In this document: piece after piece, positions 1-13,300 of the stretch
How the letters are laid out: every line of letters starts with the position of its first letter
Position numbering within the stretch: the stretch's first letter is position 1
DNA from: Antedon mediterranea
Lineage: Eukaryota; Echinodermata; Crinoidea; Comatulida; Antedonidae
NCBI RefSeq assembly: GCF_964355755.1
Contig: NC_092676.1
Coordinates: forward strand, 16,226,288-16,290,287
Reading direction: 5' to 3'
DNA: 64,000 nucleotides
Notes under the pieces: model-generated
Told to the model about the DNA's origin: nothing
What the model saw: only the letters and a program-made list of their open reading frames with translations
Database searches by the model: none
Made by a program: the position numbers and the translations under genes

Positions 1-149
1 GAAAATAATACCGGTAATCTTTAAGAAAGGCACAAGAGTAAAATGTTTTGAATGTTAAAAAAAAATACTTAACCATTGTTATAAATGTGGGTGTATGCAT
101 TATGACGGGAATGTAACATTGGTATAAAGATATATTGTCTCCGAAAAAC

Positions 150-400
150 ATGAAAAATGAAAATTAATACATTTGAATAGGCCATTTTGTAGCTTTAAGC
201 ACTGTCGTAGCAAAACCGAAAATAAATAATAATGTTTTCACATATAAAATGACAATTTAAACGGTTAAATTCAATAAAAATTTTCCCTTTCAATTACAGA
301 TTTTTCAGCTCAGGTAAATAATTGTTTGTTTTCGATCCAATTTTTGATCAGTGAATACCGGTAGCTATTATGTGACATTCAAATGGCATATTCTACAAAA
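150..400 (+). repeat. Dispersed repeat family A, copy 1
   Basis: This block shares ordered motifs with 60880-61115 (same strand) and with 9205-9500 and 41685-41890 (opposite strand). Shared pieces include ccattttgtag, ataatgttttcac, ggttaaattcaa, and attatgtgacatt followed by aaatggcat. It is an old interspersed element of unknown class and has no ORF. Confidence 0.55.
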
Positions 401-660
401 ATATTTAAAAAATTATAAAAGTTTTTCAAATGTAAACTTTTTATGTATTGAATGGAAAAAATAAAACCATGAGAAAGGGAAGGCTCAATACTGTAATATT
501 AAAACATTTCAACTTTGAAAAGTGTAGATTAGGCATAAATAAAATACGGTAGATGTCCAGTCTGTTCAATAAATTTCTGCCTACAAATCAACTATACCAT
601 GTATTTTTTTTTTATAAATTCTGTTTTTTTTTTCGCTATTCATTATCTCGATTCGTTGTG

Positions 661-735
661 TTAATCTCTGTCTACACTATCAAGCTTTAGAAACAAAATG
701 CGAGGTGGCCATATATAGAAATGAATTCATAGCAC
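661..735. repeat. Fragment of TCTGTCTACACTATC MITE family
   Basis: One terminus only (ctctgtctacactatcaag) followed by degenerate internal sequence. Fuller copies lie at 5328-5464, 28894-29025, 47505-47627, 57788-57911 and 63031-63193. Confidence 0.45.
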
Positions 736-759
736 AACCATATTTTTTTCTTTAAGCTT

Positions 760-912
760 GGTTCCCACTAGAACGTAACGCACAAGGACGTAAACGCAAC
801 GCAAGCGTTTTAACCAATGACAAGCGAAGTTAAAAGACAGTTAGCAATCGCAAGCGAATAAGCCATCGCTTGTGATTGGTCAATTCACTTGCGTTGCGTT
901 ACGTCCTTGACC
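760..912. mobile_element. Truncated TIR element (GGTTCCCACTAG family)
   Basis: It begins gcttggttcccactagaacg and runs through a GCAACGCAAGCG-rich arm to an inverse arm, tgcgttacgtccttg, where it stops. It is homologous in reverse orientation to the full 185-bp copy at 7205-7389, and the outer end of its right arm is missing. Confidence 0.6.
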
Positions 913-1237
913 GACTCTTAAATTCTTGAACTTTGACTCTTGTTATATTGCACTGTGTATTGTGATATTTTGTATATTTTGTAAGATCATGTTAATCCAG
1001 ACCTTTTTATTTGAATTTCCCCATGTGGGATAATTAAATAATTTTGAATTGAATTGAATTGAATAGCTATAATAATTATTGTCAAATGTTCGTCTGGATT
1101 GTCCAGTGTATCTATTCCTATTCATATTCTATCTGTTCCTACAATCAGTGCATAATAAGTTCCTACATAATTTGTGCTACGATGTTTACTTTGATTTCTA
1201 TCTACCTTCTTCAACTCTTTCTTCCTTATTTTACTAG

Positions 1238-2475
<1,238 letters not shown>

Positions 2476-4319
2476 ATGTGCTATTTTATGTCCAACTTCT
2501 TCCATAAAGGTTTGGTACCATCAGCAATGGTATTGCTTGTTAGGGGTTCAATCATGACAAAAACAACAGTATGAACAGTAGTATTGTTTAGTTTAACAAA
2601 AACATTTTATATTGCGAGCCAAAGAATAATAATTTGTATTGGATTGTTAATCTATCTATTTGCAAAGTTTATGTTACAAAGCATGAGATGTAAAGAATAA
2701 GAAAGCGATTTATTGTAACTGTGTTAAATGTTATAGAGAAGATAAATAATACTGAGAAAGGCCTGCTACACACTAGAACGATAACGATAAAAGATAAACA
2801 TCCTCTTTTCTTAGATAAAACAAAAGAATTTAGAATAGTTTCGAACTATAATATAACAATTTATGCTGTCTTTGATATTAAATAAATTCAAAGTGCGATC
2901 GTATCGTCATGATATTAATGCTCTTACTAATAATTTTCATCAAAAGCTACATGAATGTTCATCCTAAAGTGAAAACTTTTTAGATTTTATCTATAGGAAA
3001 TATGCATATTTATCTATATAATAGTCGATCGCTATCATCCTAGTGTAAATGGGCCTTGACGATTAAAGAAAATGTCTTAATTTATACATGGAGGAAATAT
3101 CCTCCATGATTTATAGTACATTTGTCTTTTCGTCATGTCTTCCTTTCCATGTGTATGTAAAGTACTAGCATTAATCATTTTAAACCTCTTATTGCTGCTA
3201 CTTGATGTTTTAAATTTTAATATTTTTCGGGTAAGAGGATTGTGTAGGCCTTGGCTAGTTTGAAGGTTAGGGCCTGGAATAACATGGAAAGAGACATTAA
3301 TTAGGCCTATGTCTTCAAAACCAAAGCAGATTGTGTTTGCCAAGCATGTCTTCCCTTTACGGTAATAATGCAAATATTGAAGCTTATATAGAAGTAGTAC
3401 TGTAGGTAATAATGATCAATCAAGTATTGATGACAACCGGTTTACCTAATGTGTTGTTGTATATTGTATTGTATACTGTTATATTAACTTGATAAAGCAT
3501 TATATAGTCACTAATCAATCGAACAAAAACAGTATAGGCCATTATATCCTACCATGTTTAGCATTATGGGAATTTGTGCATTTACAAATTAATTAAACTT
3601 ATGCTGGATATTGGATATTGCAATATTATAGGCCTAATTTTAAGAAATGTCTAGTAAATGTGTAAAAAATATAAATGTTCAACTTTTAAATGTTTGTGAC
3701 GTTTTGAATAGAAAATCTGGATTAGCAGCGCCTTAAAAAGCTTTCTCAACTAGAAATAATAAATACATTGAGCATAATACTTGTATGGTTTTATATCAGT
3801 TGATTTTCAAGTGATGTCATAATATTCTGATGTTTCAAACCAGGGAATCATTTTGAATTTCCTAGATCCGCCAAATATTACCAGTATTAAGCATGTTATC
3901 ATCACGACTAAAACAACGCAAATTGTTTCTCTTTGACACGATTGACGATCACGGCGGTTGAAATTAGTATTAGTTAATTAATTATTATTAATTATTATGT
4001 TCATTATTAATTAGGCCTGGGATGTTTAATACGTTATTCTACAGACTAAGTGGGGTGTGTGACGTAAACAACCTCATGGTAACTTTTGACCAATAGCTAA
4101 GCAGTAGATTACACATGCGCATTACATTTAAAGACTCCCGGAGGAGAGAGAGAGATGATAGAGAGACTATGAGGGGCGCGGCTGCGGCGAGGCCGTGTGA
4201 CGTGTGTAAAAGTTAAGTGTTGTTTGTGGATCGTATCGGAGCAAGCGAGGTAGGCCTAGCAAGGATAAAAAAAAAAGAGAATTGAAAACATAGAAAGATC
4301 CATTGAAAACTAGAAAAAT
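2476..4319. other. Tubulin 3'UTR and intergenic region up to the PDE10A start
   Basis: This non-coding stretch contains the alpha-tubulin 3'UTR, a TIR element at 2758-3057, AT-rich spacer, and a GC-richer segment around 4050-4260 that probably holds the PDE10A promoter and 5'UTR. No canonical TATA box was assigned. A (ga) tract lies at 4141-4155. No convincing ORF was found. Confidence 0.5.
2758..3057. mobile_element. TIR element (MITE-like), about 300 bp
   Basis: The ends are inverted repeats: aaggcctgctacacactag on the left and, read in reverse complement, aaggcccatttacactagga on the right. Both lead into GATAACGAT-like sequence. It has no ORF and is non-autonomous. A related single end is seen near 23340-23380. 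Confidence 0.6.
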
Positions 4320-7300
4320 ATGTCCTGTCCTTGGAGGCAAGTTTCATGGAGGAGATTACCGGCCTTTCCAGGAAACTCATCAACAGTATCACTTCGTAGA
4401 AGTGCCGGTTGTCAAAGGAAAAGTCCTGCAAAATCAGTACAATGTTCAGTGCCAGAGTTGCGTGAAGGTACCGCCGTAGTAGTCTAGACCTAGGCTAGGG
4501 CCTAGGCCTAGGCCTTCTATCCAGGCTAGCTAGGCCTACCAAACAACAATAGCAAGTAGTAGGCCCTATTTACTATTACACCACATTTTTTCGAGCTTAA
4601 CCAATTTAAAAACATTCACTAAAAATATAAAAATAATACTTAGGCCTAGGCTAGGTCCTAGCCTCTAGGAGGCCTACCTAGGCCTAGTAGTAGTAGGGCC
4701 AGGCCTAGTAGAGCCTAGAGGCTAGGCCCTAGCTATCCTAGGCCTAGGCATAAATAGGTAACGTGGAGATCTGTTTCAAAGGGTGAGGGGGACAAATAAA
4801 AGATCAAGTACTTATAATTATTTTTTTTCTAGTGGCCAGAGGCCAGGAAAAGATCTTTCAATTCCAAGGAAGGATCTGCGCCGTTAGCCATTGGCATTGC
4901 CATTAGTTAGGCCTAGGCTAGGCCTAGCCTCGATAATAATAGTATGTGCCTAACCTAAGGGCTATAGCCTATAGTAATATTTTAAGTCACATTCTCTTTT
5001 TCTATGTTGCTATGTTTTCTAAGTGACAATTGAAGAAAATGTAACACCTCAAGCAATAAAGGAATACTTGTTACATCATCCTTGGCTGGTTAGAGAATTT
5101 GTTGAAGAGAAAGTTACCGCAGAAGAAGTACAACAATGGTTGATTAAGAAACAACCTAATAATTTAGAAGAGCCTTGTGAAGGTACAGTACATTTTAGAT
5201 TATAAAATGTGTTAGACATTTTCAATTTAAGTATAGCATCACTGTACAATCTTTACATTGTATGGATCATTATTTTGAAAAGTGATTTTTATTGCAAATA
5301 TAATCTTCTATTAGGTCTTAAGCTCTGTCAACACTATCTATCAACTAGTTTGACAAAACAGTGTGATGTGCCCAAATATGGTAGTGATATAACTTCATAA
5401 TGTCCATATATGGTCACATCACATTTTTTTTGTCACATAGTTTGATGGTGTAGACAGAGCCTAAATGAGACCCAAAGGAATATCATACAGTGTATACATT
5501 ATTATAACACACCTATTGTTGATATAAAGTTTGCGGTACACCAATATAATATACGTGGTATACCGCAAACTTTATATCAACATTTGATTTCGTCATGCAA
5601 ACCTTCAAACAACACCTGATTGTATTCTTGCAATTTGATTGGTTAATTACTGTTGTGTGCGTCGCCTATAACTGTTCTAGTCCATGTCTAAAGTTGGAGC
5701 ACTGCCTTTTTATTGGCCTACCGTAGGGTAGCTTCCTGATTCACAATGAATAAATTGAATAAAAGTAGGTGTGTTAATAATGTGATTTTAAGCACTTTGA
5801 TGTTTTTGTGTAACCAAGTTTTTTCGAAAATCTCAAAATGGTCTAAAACCTCTCCAAATACGATTTAACTGTTATAAAAAAAATGAATGTTTTGTATTTG
5901 TTGAATGGAGAGAATATTTCATTCGATGACAAATTTACTGCTCTGCTCTACTGCTCATTTTTCCAACTCATGAAATATCCTCACCATCAATAAACCCAAT
6001 AAATATTCATTTGTACTGTAGATTCATTTGTAAATGTAGATCATTAATATAATTGTTATTAATATTGTTATTGTTTGTAGGGAAATTGAAGAAAGTACCA
6101 TCTGACATGAATCTATTTACACTTGGTAGTTCAAAGTGTGGTTTACCTTCTACTATGCTAAGTATGGTAAAGGATATAGAAGATAATGTAGAAATTGCAG
6201 AGAAATTGAACAAAGTGGCCAAAGTGATTGCTAAAGGTAAGATCCACTCTCTGTGGCATATCCGGAGCATTAGAATTTCGGGTACACAGAAAAATTTCCT
6301 TGAGAAAGTAGTAAAATATTCTGTTCTGAAACGAAAGTAATTTTAAATTGCCAAATTGCTCACCGAGCCTGGTTGTTTAGCTTTCAAAATATGGCACTTC
6401 CCTCCCCTTCAAATTTCTTATATACAATACATTTTAAATAAAGAGATGAAAGAAATTAGAAAAAACAATGAAGTTGGCTTTTGCTAATGTTATGTGTAAA
6501 AATCAACTAAAATAATCAATCACTTATTCATTACTTTTCAGTATTGGCAGAATAAGGCTACCTGTAGGGTGATTTATGGTTTATTACAAGTGCATCAAAT
6601 CAGTTTAGAAAACAAACAATTTTGCCATGAATAATGTACAGAAGTAATCATGATGTTTTGCTTCATGTCAAAACTTAATCCATAAATAGAACATAGAAAT
6701 AGAATATTTTCTATTACTTTGACATTTTGTTATTGTGATTCTAGGATGTAATGCAGATGTGTATACTCTATACCTTGTGAATTCTATGGGAAACGTAAGT
6801 TATAATATTTATGTATTTTGCAGTCAGGCTTGCTCTATGTGTGTGTGTGTAAGACTGAGAAGGAAACACAAATATAGATGATATAATGGTTTAGATAACT
6901 ATTTATTCTGAAAAGTCCCGTGAGCACGGATCACGGCAAAATAGAAAATATACCCAATGCGGGATTAAGTGATTAAGTAGAAAATACTGGGATGCTACAA
7001 AAGTCAAAATAAAATAAAATAAAGTGGGAGGGTGGGTGGGAAAAGAATTAAACTTTAAGAACCTGAGCACAAGTGTGCGTTGCGGCTGGCAATGATTTAG
7101 AAAAGGTTGAAATGTTACTGGTATTATACAAATGTTTCATTACAAAGCATTATTCCTAGTATGCCTATAAAATCTCAATCTGAGTTTATTATACTTCTTT
7201 TACTTAAGCGTGGTTCCCACTAGCGACGCAACGCAGGGACGTAACGCAACGCAAGTGAATTGACCAATCACAAGCGATGGCTTATTCGCCGCTGTGATTG

Positions 7301-10300
7301 CTAACTGTCTATAACGTCGCTTGTCATTGGCTAAAACGCTTGCGTTGCGTTTACGTCCTTGCGTTACGTTCTAGTGGGAACCAAGCTTTAGAATTTTAAA
7401 TTGAGATGTTATACAGCCCATCAACCATTGCACTTCTGCCTTAATACCGCTCAGACACTTTTGGAAGTTACTTAAATCAACCTCAGTAATTCTAATATAT
7501 ATTTTCAATTATAGATTTGGTGGGACTGCATAATGAAAAAATAAATGCTTTTGCTAATGTTTGACAATTACTGTTTGATTTTAAAATGCATTATCTTTGA
7601 TTTTTTAGGACATTTTCTTTTGTAAAGAAAATAAAGAAGGAAAGTGAGTATGTCAAGGGAAATTAGTATTTCTTTTTAAATTATATATTATATTATTACT
7701 AATTAATTAAGATTTTGGTGGCTATTTGCTGGTTTTCTTATGGCAATTTAGTACAAAAACAAAAAAATGATCTGTATAATATACCTGTTTTCAATTAATA
7801 TTGAATTGAACATTTAAAATTTATATAGATATAAAGTGTATTTAATCATGTATATTATTATAGGCCTATGCTTTACAACAGATTTTGATATTAACTGCAT
7901 TCAACAGCAGCTCTTTTTGCAAATAATTTTAGCTTTAGCTCAGTACAGTGATATATTCTATTTGTGTTTTGTTTTATGACAGGATTGATCAGATTGTAAA
8001 TGGTCCAATAGCGTATGGGCAGACAATCTCATCATATGTCGCATATAGCAAAGAAATAGTTATGGAATCTGATATATTAGGGGTATGTTAATGTATAGTC
8101 AGTGATTCACATCTAGATACATTAGATATTGAATTTCTGGTGTGTGTGTGTTTGTGTGCATAATAGTTTAAACAAAATAATATGATTTAATTGATTGATT
8201 CACTGAATAATAGGATGGTACTTGCTTACTCATTTACCAGTAACATTATACTATAAGAGGTCTATAACATTTAATGAATTAAATAACATTTAGTATAGGC
8301 CGACCCAAATATGGTAGTCTTGGCAATAATAATGTAGACCTGTACTGCTTCTGCATAATTTGCATGGGCTCATAAAAACCATTTATTTTTGCTTTATTTA
8401 TGAACCATACAAGCATGCACATGATATCTTTGGGATAAAATTCATGTTTCTTCTATTCTAAACAGTAAAATGAAGAAACTAAAAATAATAAAATAATAAA
8501 CAGTATTTAAATAGCGCCTAATGGATCACTGACCCCTCTAGGTGCTTTACATAGGACCTTAACTAATGGTAATAAACTATCCCCCGCCGGACACCATTCC
8601 GGTATTTCTTAGTCGAGGTTTCACACTTATGATCTCTATCATATTCAGTGTCTGTCCACAATTTGTAACATTTTATGCTATATAATAATACAGTATACAG
8701 TATGTTTCTACTAAGAGGACAAAAACTGATTAAATAGTGTGAATTATTAAAACAGGACTATAACACATCGTCACGTAATCACAAACTGTCAAACGGAAGC
8801 TTGCGACAAACAAGGGTGCAGCCATTTATTTTATTTCTATTGAGCAGTTTTTAGGTCAGACAACACAAAGCACTTATATATAATGTTAATATATATATTG
8901 TGGCTAATGATGATGTAGTGACTTTCTGCAGATACCAGTTAATTATTTTGGGTTGGATTTGGTTGTAGAAGCACACCAAAAAATTTTAAATTTCATACGC
9001 ATCCAAAAGTGAGCACAAACTAGCCAATTACAGGATGGATAAACAATTTTATAATTTATGCTTATAAACTAAGTTTTATTTGAGGCTTAGGGAAAGAATC
9101 GTGAGTTTAACCCTGGCACTAGGTCAGGATTGAACCTTGGGTTTGAAAGGCAAGCACGTTATAACCACCAAGCTACAGCTCCACTACTCTACTACTTAAT
9201 ATTTTTTTTGGAATGCCATTTTAATGTCACATAATACTTAATAGTTATTCACCAAAATTGAATAAAAAAAAACCCCACAAATTATTTACATGAAAAAACT
9301 GTAAATTAAAGCAAAACAAAATAGTCAAATTGGCTGCCAGCCAATAGAAATACATAATAATAATAATAATAAAATAAATAACAAAATAAAATAAATTAAT
9401 AACAAATAAATAAATAACATAATAAAATAAATGGCTGCACCTTCAATTGGTTGAATTTAACTGTTTATTTTGTCATTTTATAAGTGAAAATATTATTTCG
9501 GTTTTTTAATATATCTCATTTATTCATGTAAACTTTCTCAAATATTGTGTAGGATGAACGCTTCCCAATGGGTACTGGTATGGATGAATGTCAAACCAAA
9601 TCATTTCTGGTCTTGCCTATCCTGCAGCCTGATGGAGAAATTATTGGTAAATATAATAGTCCTACTCATATTATTCTGAAGATCATACGAATGAGTGGAT
9701 TATAGTCGCTATACTAGAAAGAAAGAACTATTGTTTAAAATTTTATAAAGCAATTTCTTTGTAAAGAAGGGAAGTGAAGGGTTTCTGATCTAATCAAATT
9801 CGAATAGATATTTTTGGTGAGGTTTAGATGATAATTATGAGTATTACAGTGGCATAACACAGTGGGCAAAGGCCCTTAGTTTACCACTCCGCTGGGTAGT
9901 TGCATTGGACTGCACATGCTCTAGAGCCCTTAAGCTCTGGGATCTCTGAGTGATCGAGTGCTTTGTTTTTAAGGGCCTGCTCTCTAGCTTTATGCAGCAA
10001 ATCATAGTAAAACAAAACTAAACTTTTCTGTTTTGCTAGGAACCCTTTCACATAGAAAATGTAGTGACAAATTTTAACTGGTGTCTAGACTTACAATAGT
10101 GTAAGTGAGTGGCCGAGCGGTTAAGACAGTGGAACCGTAATCACGTAGCCATAACATCGGCAGGGGTTCGAGGCTCACTCACTCCATGGTTCTGGTGGTA
10201 GAACGAGTCTTCTCGGATAAGGACTATAAACCGTAGGTCCAGTGTGCACAACTTGCTCGTGTGCACTTTAAAGAACCTAGTACATCTTTCGAGATGAGTA

Positions 10301-13300
10301 GGGGGTTACCCCGGTGTATTAGTACATCACAGCCACTGATCACCAACTGGGCCCTCTGGGAGATCAGTCTTTGACTGAAGAGGTTACCCAGTATAAAGAT
10401 AAAACAAACAAACAAAACAAACAAACAAACAATACTTACCATAATTTCTGTGTGACAATGCCTATAAGAATTAATATTGAAACTAAAATGACACTGACAA
10501 CCAAGATTTGTTTTCACTATTCTAATTTCTATTAAATAATAATTTTAATTCACGCTCAACTAAACACCAAATACATTGCAAACAAAACAGTTTTTTTTTT
10601 ATCATAGTTGGCAATAATCAGAGGTTTTACCTAACATATTTTTCATCGTAAATGAAAAATCGTTATGCAACAAATATATATGTCACTGTGTTTGATGATT
10701 CAGATTTTTAAATTTATTTTTTCCTTCAGGAGTTTTAGAGCTTTCACGCAATCAGAACAGTAAGATGTTCAGTGAAGAAAATAAACAGGTCAATTAATAA
10801 TAAAGATCATTTAGTTGATGGAGAAAAAGTATTTTAAATTAATTTGTAGATTCCAAATAGTCTATAATAGCCGTTGATAGGTACTTTAGAATTTGGAGAT
10901 CGAGACAATTCAAATGAGTTAAGACAAACAGGTATGAGTAATTTGAGGAATGATTTATTGATAGATGGAAAGAAAAATTGACCAATAGCATCGCATGATT
11001 AGCATGACTAATGCAAGATACAGCGCCCTGTACATACGATATTATTGCATAGTTTATCATCTTCTGCATTTTTATAATGTATCTCTCACTATATCATATA
11101 TAATACTGTCACTGGGGTATAAAGCCACTAATAGAAATGTTAAACAAAAAATATTTAAACTGCTTTCCATTTAAAGCTGTTAGAAAACCTTGTCTACGAA
11201 AATGGGTGCAGTTGTACCAGAACCCCTAAATTGGTCCATCCCACCCTGACACTGTACACTTGCATAAAATATTTTAGTACAAATTTGGTTTCAATATAAT
11301 ATTATATATTAATAATATTCACAGTCAGTATGGCACTATTGTATAGTGTCAAAGTATGATATATCAACAATATGTTGCTGATGTGTTTAGTTAATAGTTA
11401 AATTTATTAACATTTATCAAACATAATTTCTTTTTTAAAAAATTTAGGTGGCGTGTATGTACCTTTCATGGGTCGGTATTGCTATACATAAAGTACAGGT
11501 AAGTTGACAAATCAGTGTCTCTTCATCATGGGTCGGTATTGCTATACATAAAGTACAGGTAAGTTGACAAATTAGTGTCTCTTCATCATGTCAAATTATT
11601 CTACTCCAGTTACTGCAGTAAATATTTTTTTTACTGCAGTAACATTATTTAATTTTGTTTGTATGTGCGGTAGAAATGTATGTGGTAGTCAAATGCAATA
11701 ACAGTGTGTATTAAGCTATAAAAGCTTGCTATATAATTGCATAAACATTTTAAAGATTAAGAAAATGTTGCTAGAAGAATAATTTTGACATGGTTCCAAC
11801 CACTGATAGAACATGTAAAATAAATTAAGATTTCTATTTTATCCCCAAATATATTCAGGTAATTCATTGTCAACTTTTAGATATAGCACAACCAATCAAA
11901 ATTATTATTTAATAGTTAGCTGTTATTTTGTATTCAATGGATTTAGTTTCTCTTAATTAAAACATCAGCTTTTCATTAATTCAAATCTAATTGCTTAGCA
12001 AATTATGCAGCAGCTCTTCAAACTTTTACACTAATTGCCATAGGCTAAGCATTCCAAGTCAGTTTGCTTGAAATAAACAAAAACTATTTGCAATTCGGTT
12101 CAAATTCACTTCAGTTCATGATTAATGAAGTCTTTCATAATCTCAACATTTTACTGAAAATTATTAAAAAAGGAAAAATAAAAATCACTCGTATTTGACT
12201 TGAATTGAACATAAAATAGACTCTTTCATCTCATCATATCATCTTCCTTCACTGTGTATAGAACTTCATTTGAGCAAGCACATGGGTTGGTCACATTATG
12301 CAGCTAATCCTAATTTCTTTATATATTTTGACTTCCACTTTATTTTAAAAATTTAATTATTTAATTAATTAATTAATAGTCAGATCAATTCTTGAATCCG
12401 CTGTTGGACTCCACAGACTCATGGAGTAGATGATCTTCCAAAGATGGTGTCTGAAAGTTTTTGATAGGAGCATTGTAAAGCTGTCTGTACTGTACTATTT
12501 AATATTAAATATATTATTGCATGACCTACATAATCAAAAACGTTTACATTGGTTATTTATGTTGTTGTGCATGGTTATGAACAATCTGAGAATTAGTTTG
12601 TAGATTGAATAATGTAGTCTTTATTTAATGTATAAATGATTGATTTTAGGTATGCAAAGGCTTAGTAAAACAGCGAGAGTTCAACGACTTCTTACTTGAG
12701 GTCTCCAGGTAATTTAGTTTTAACTCAACTTAAAAGTTACGAGTCAGTGTTTTTTTTTAATTAATAAATACGTTAAAAGTAATGATTAAAATAAACTTCC
12801 TTCTATGGTATCTTGACATACTTTTTTATAATTGAATATAAAACGATGGGGTGGACAGGTACAGTTAAGGACCTGAAATCCATTATTATGCAACAAATAT
12901 AAATGTATACATCAAAAATCTGAAATAATTATCATTTGTTTACAGGGTGATATTTGATGATATAGTTGCCACAGATAGTCTTACAGAACACATAATGGTA
13001 TTGCATTAGGTTATTTATGAATATACCTAATTCAAACAATTATAATTTACCCTATAATTAATAAAATTAATTTAAAAGGCAAATATATATTTTGTTATAT
13101 ATCGTTCCTTGTAAATTTACAGGGAAAATTTTTTAATGAAATGAAATATACTTCATAAATAATATTATGCCAAATTTTAACTATACATACTTAAATATTA
13201 TTATGCTACAATTTAACTTTGGTTATGTTAAACTTCCACACTTAAGGTGAATATATTAACTCAATAAAAAGACTGGATGTCTTAAATATTATTGTGCTCA

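Larger units (their letters stand above)
1..1237. other. Intron of alpha-tubulin gene, no exon seen
   Basis: This stretch lies upstream of the first visible tubulin exon and ends in a normal AG acceptor at 1236-1237. The missing alpha-tubulin N-terminal exons (first about 75 residues) are not found in it, so they must lie left of the window. It holds a dispersed repeat (150-400), a fragment of the TCTGTCTACACTATC MITE family (661-735), and a truncated TIR element (760-912). Short ORFs here are AT-rich noise. Confidence 0.7.

Noticed and set aside
10101-10180. A functional tRNA gene
   Set aside because: A and B boxes are present but the sequence continues into a SINE body with an AAAC tail, and the acceptor stem does not end as a tRNA.
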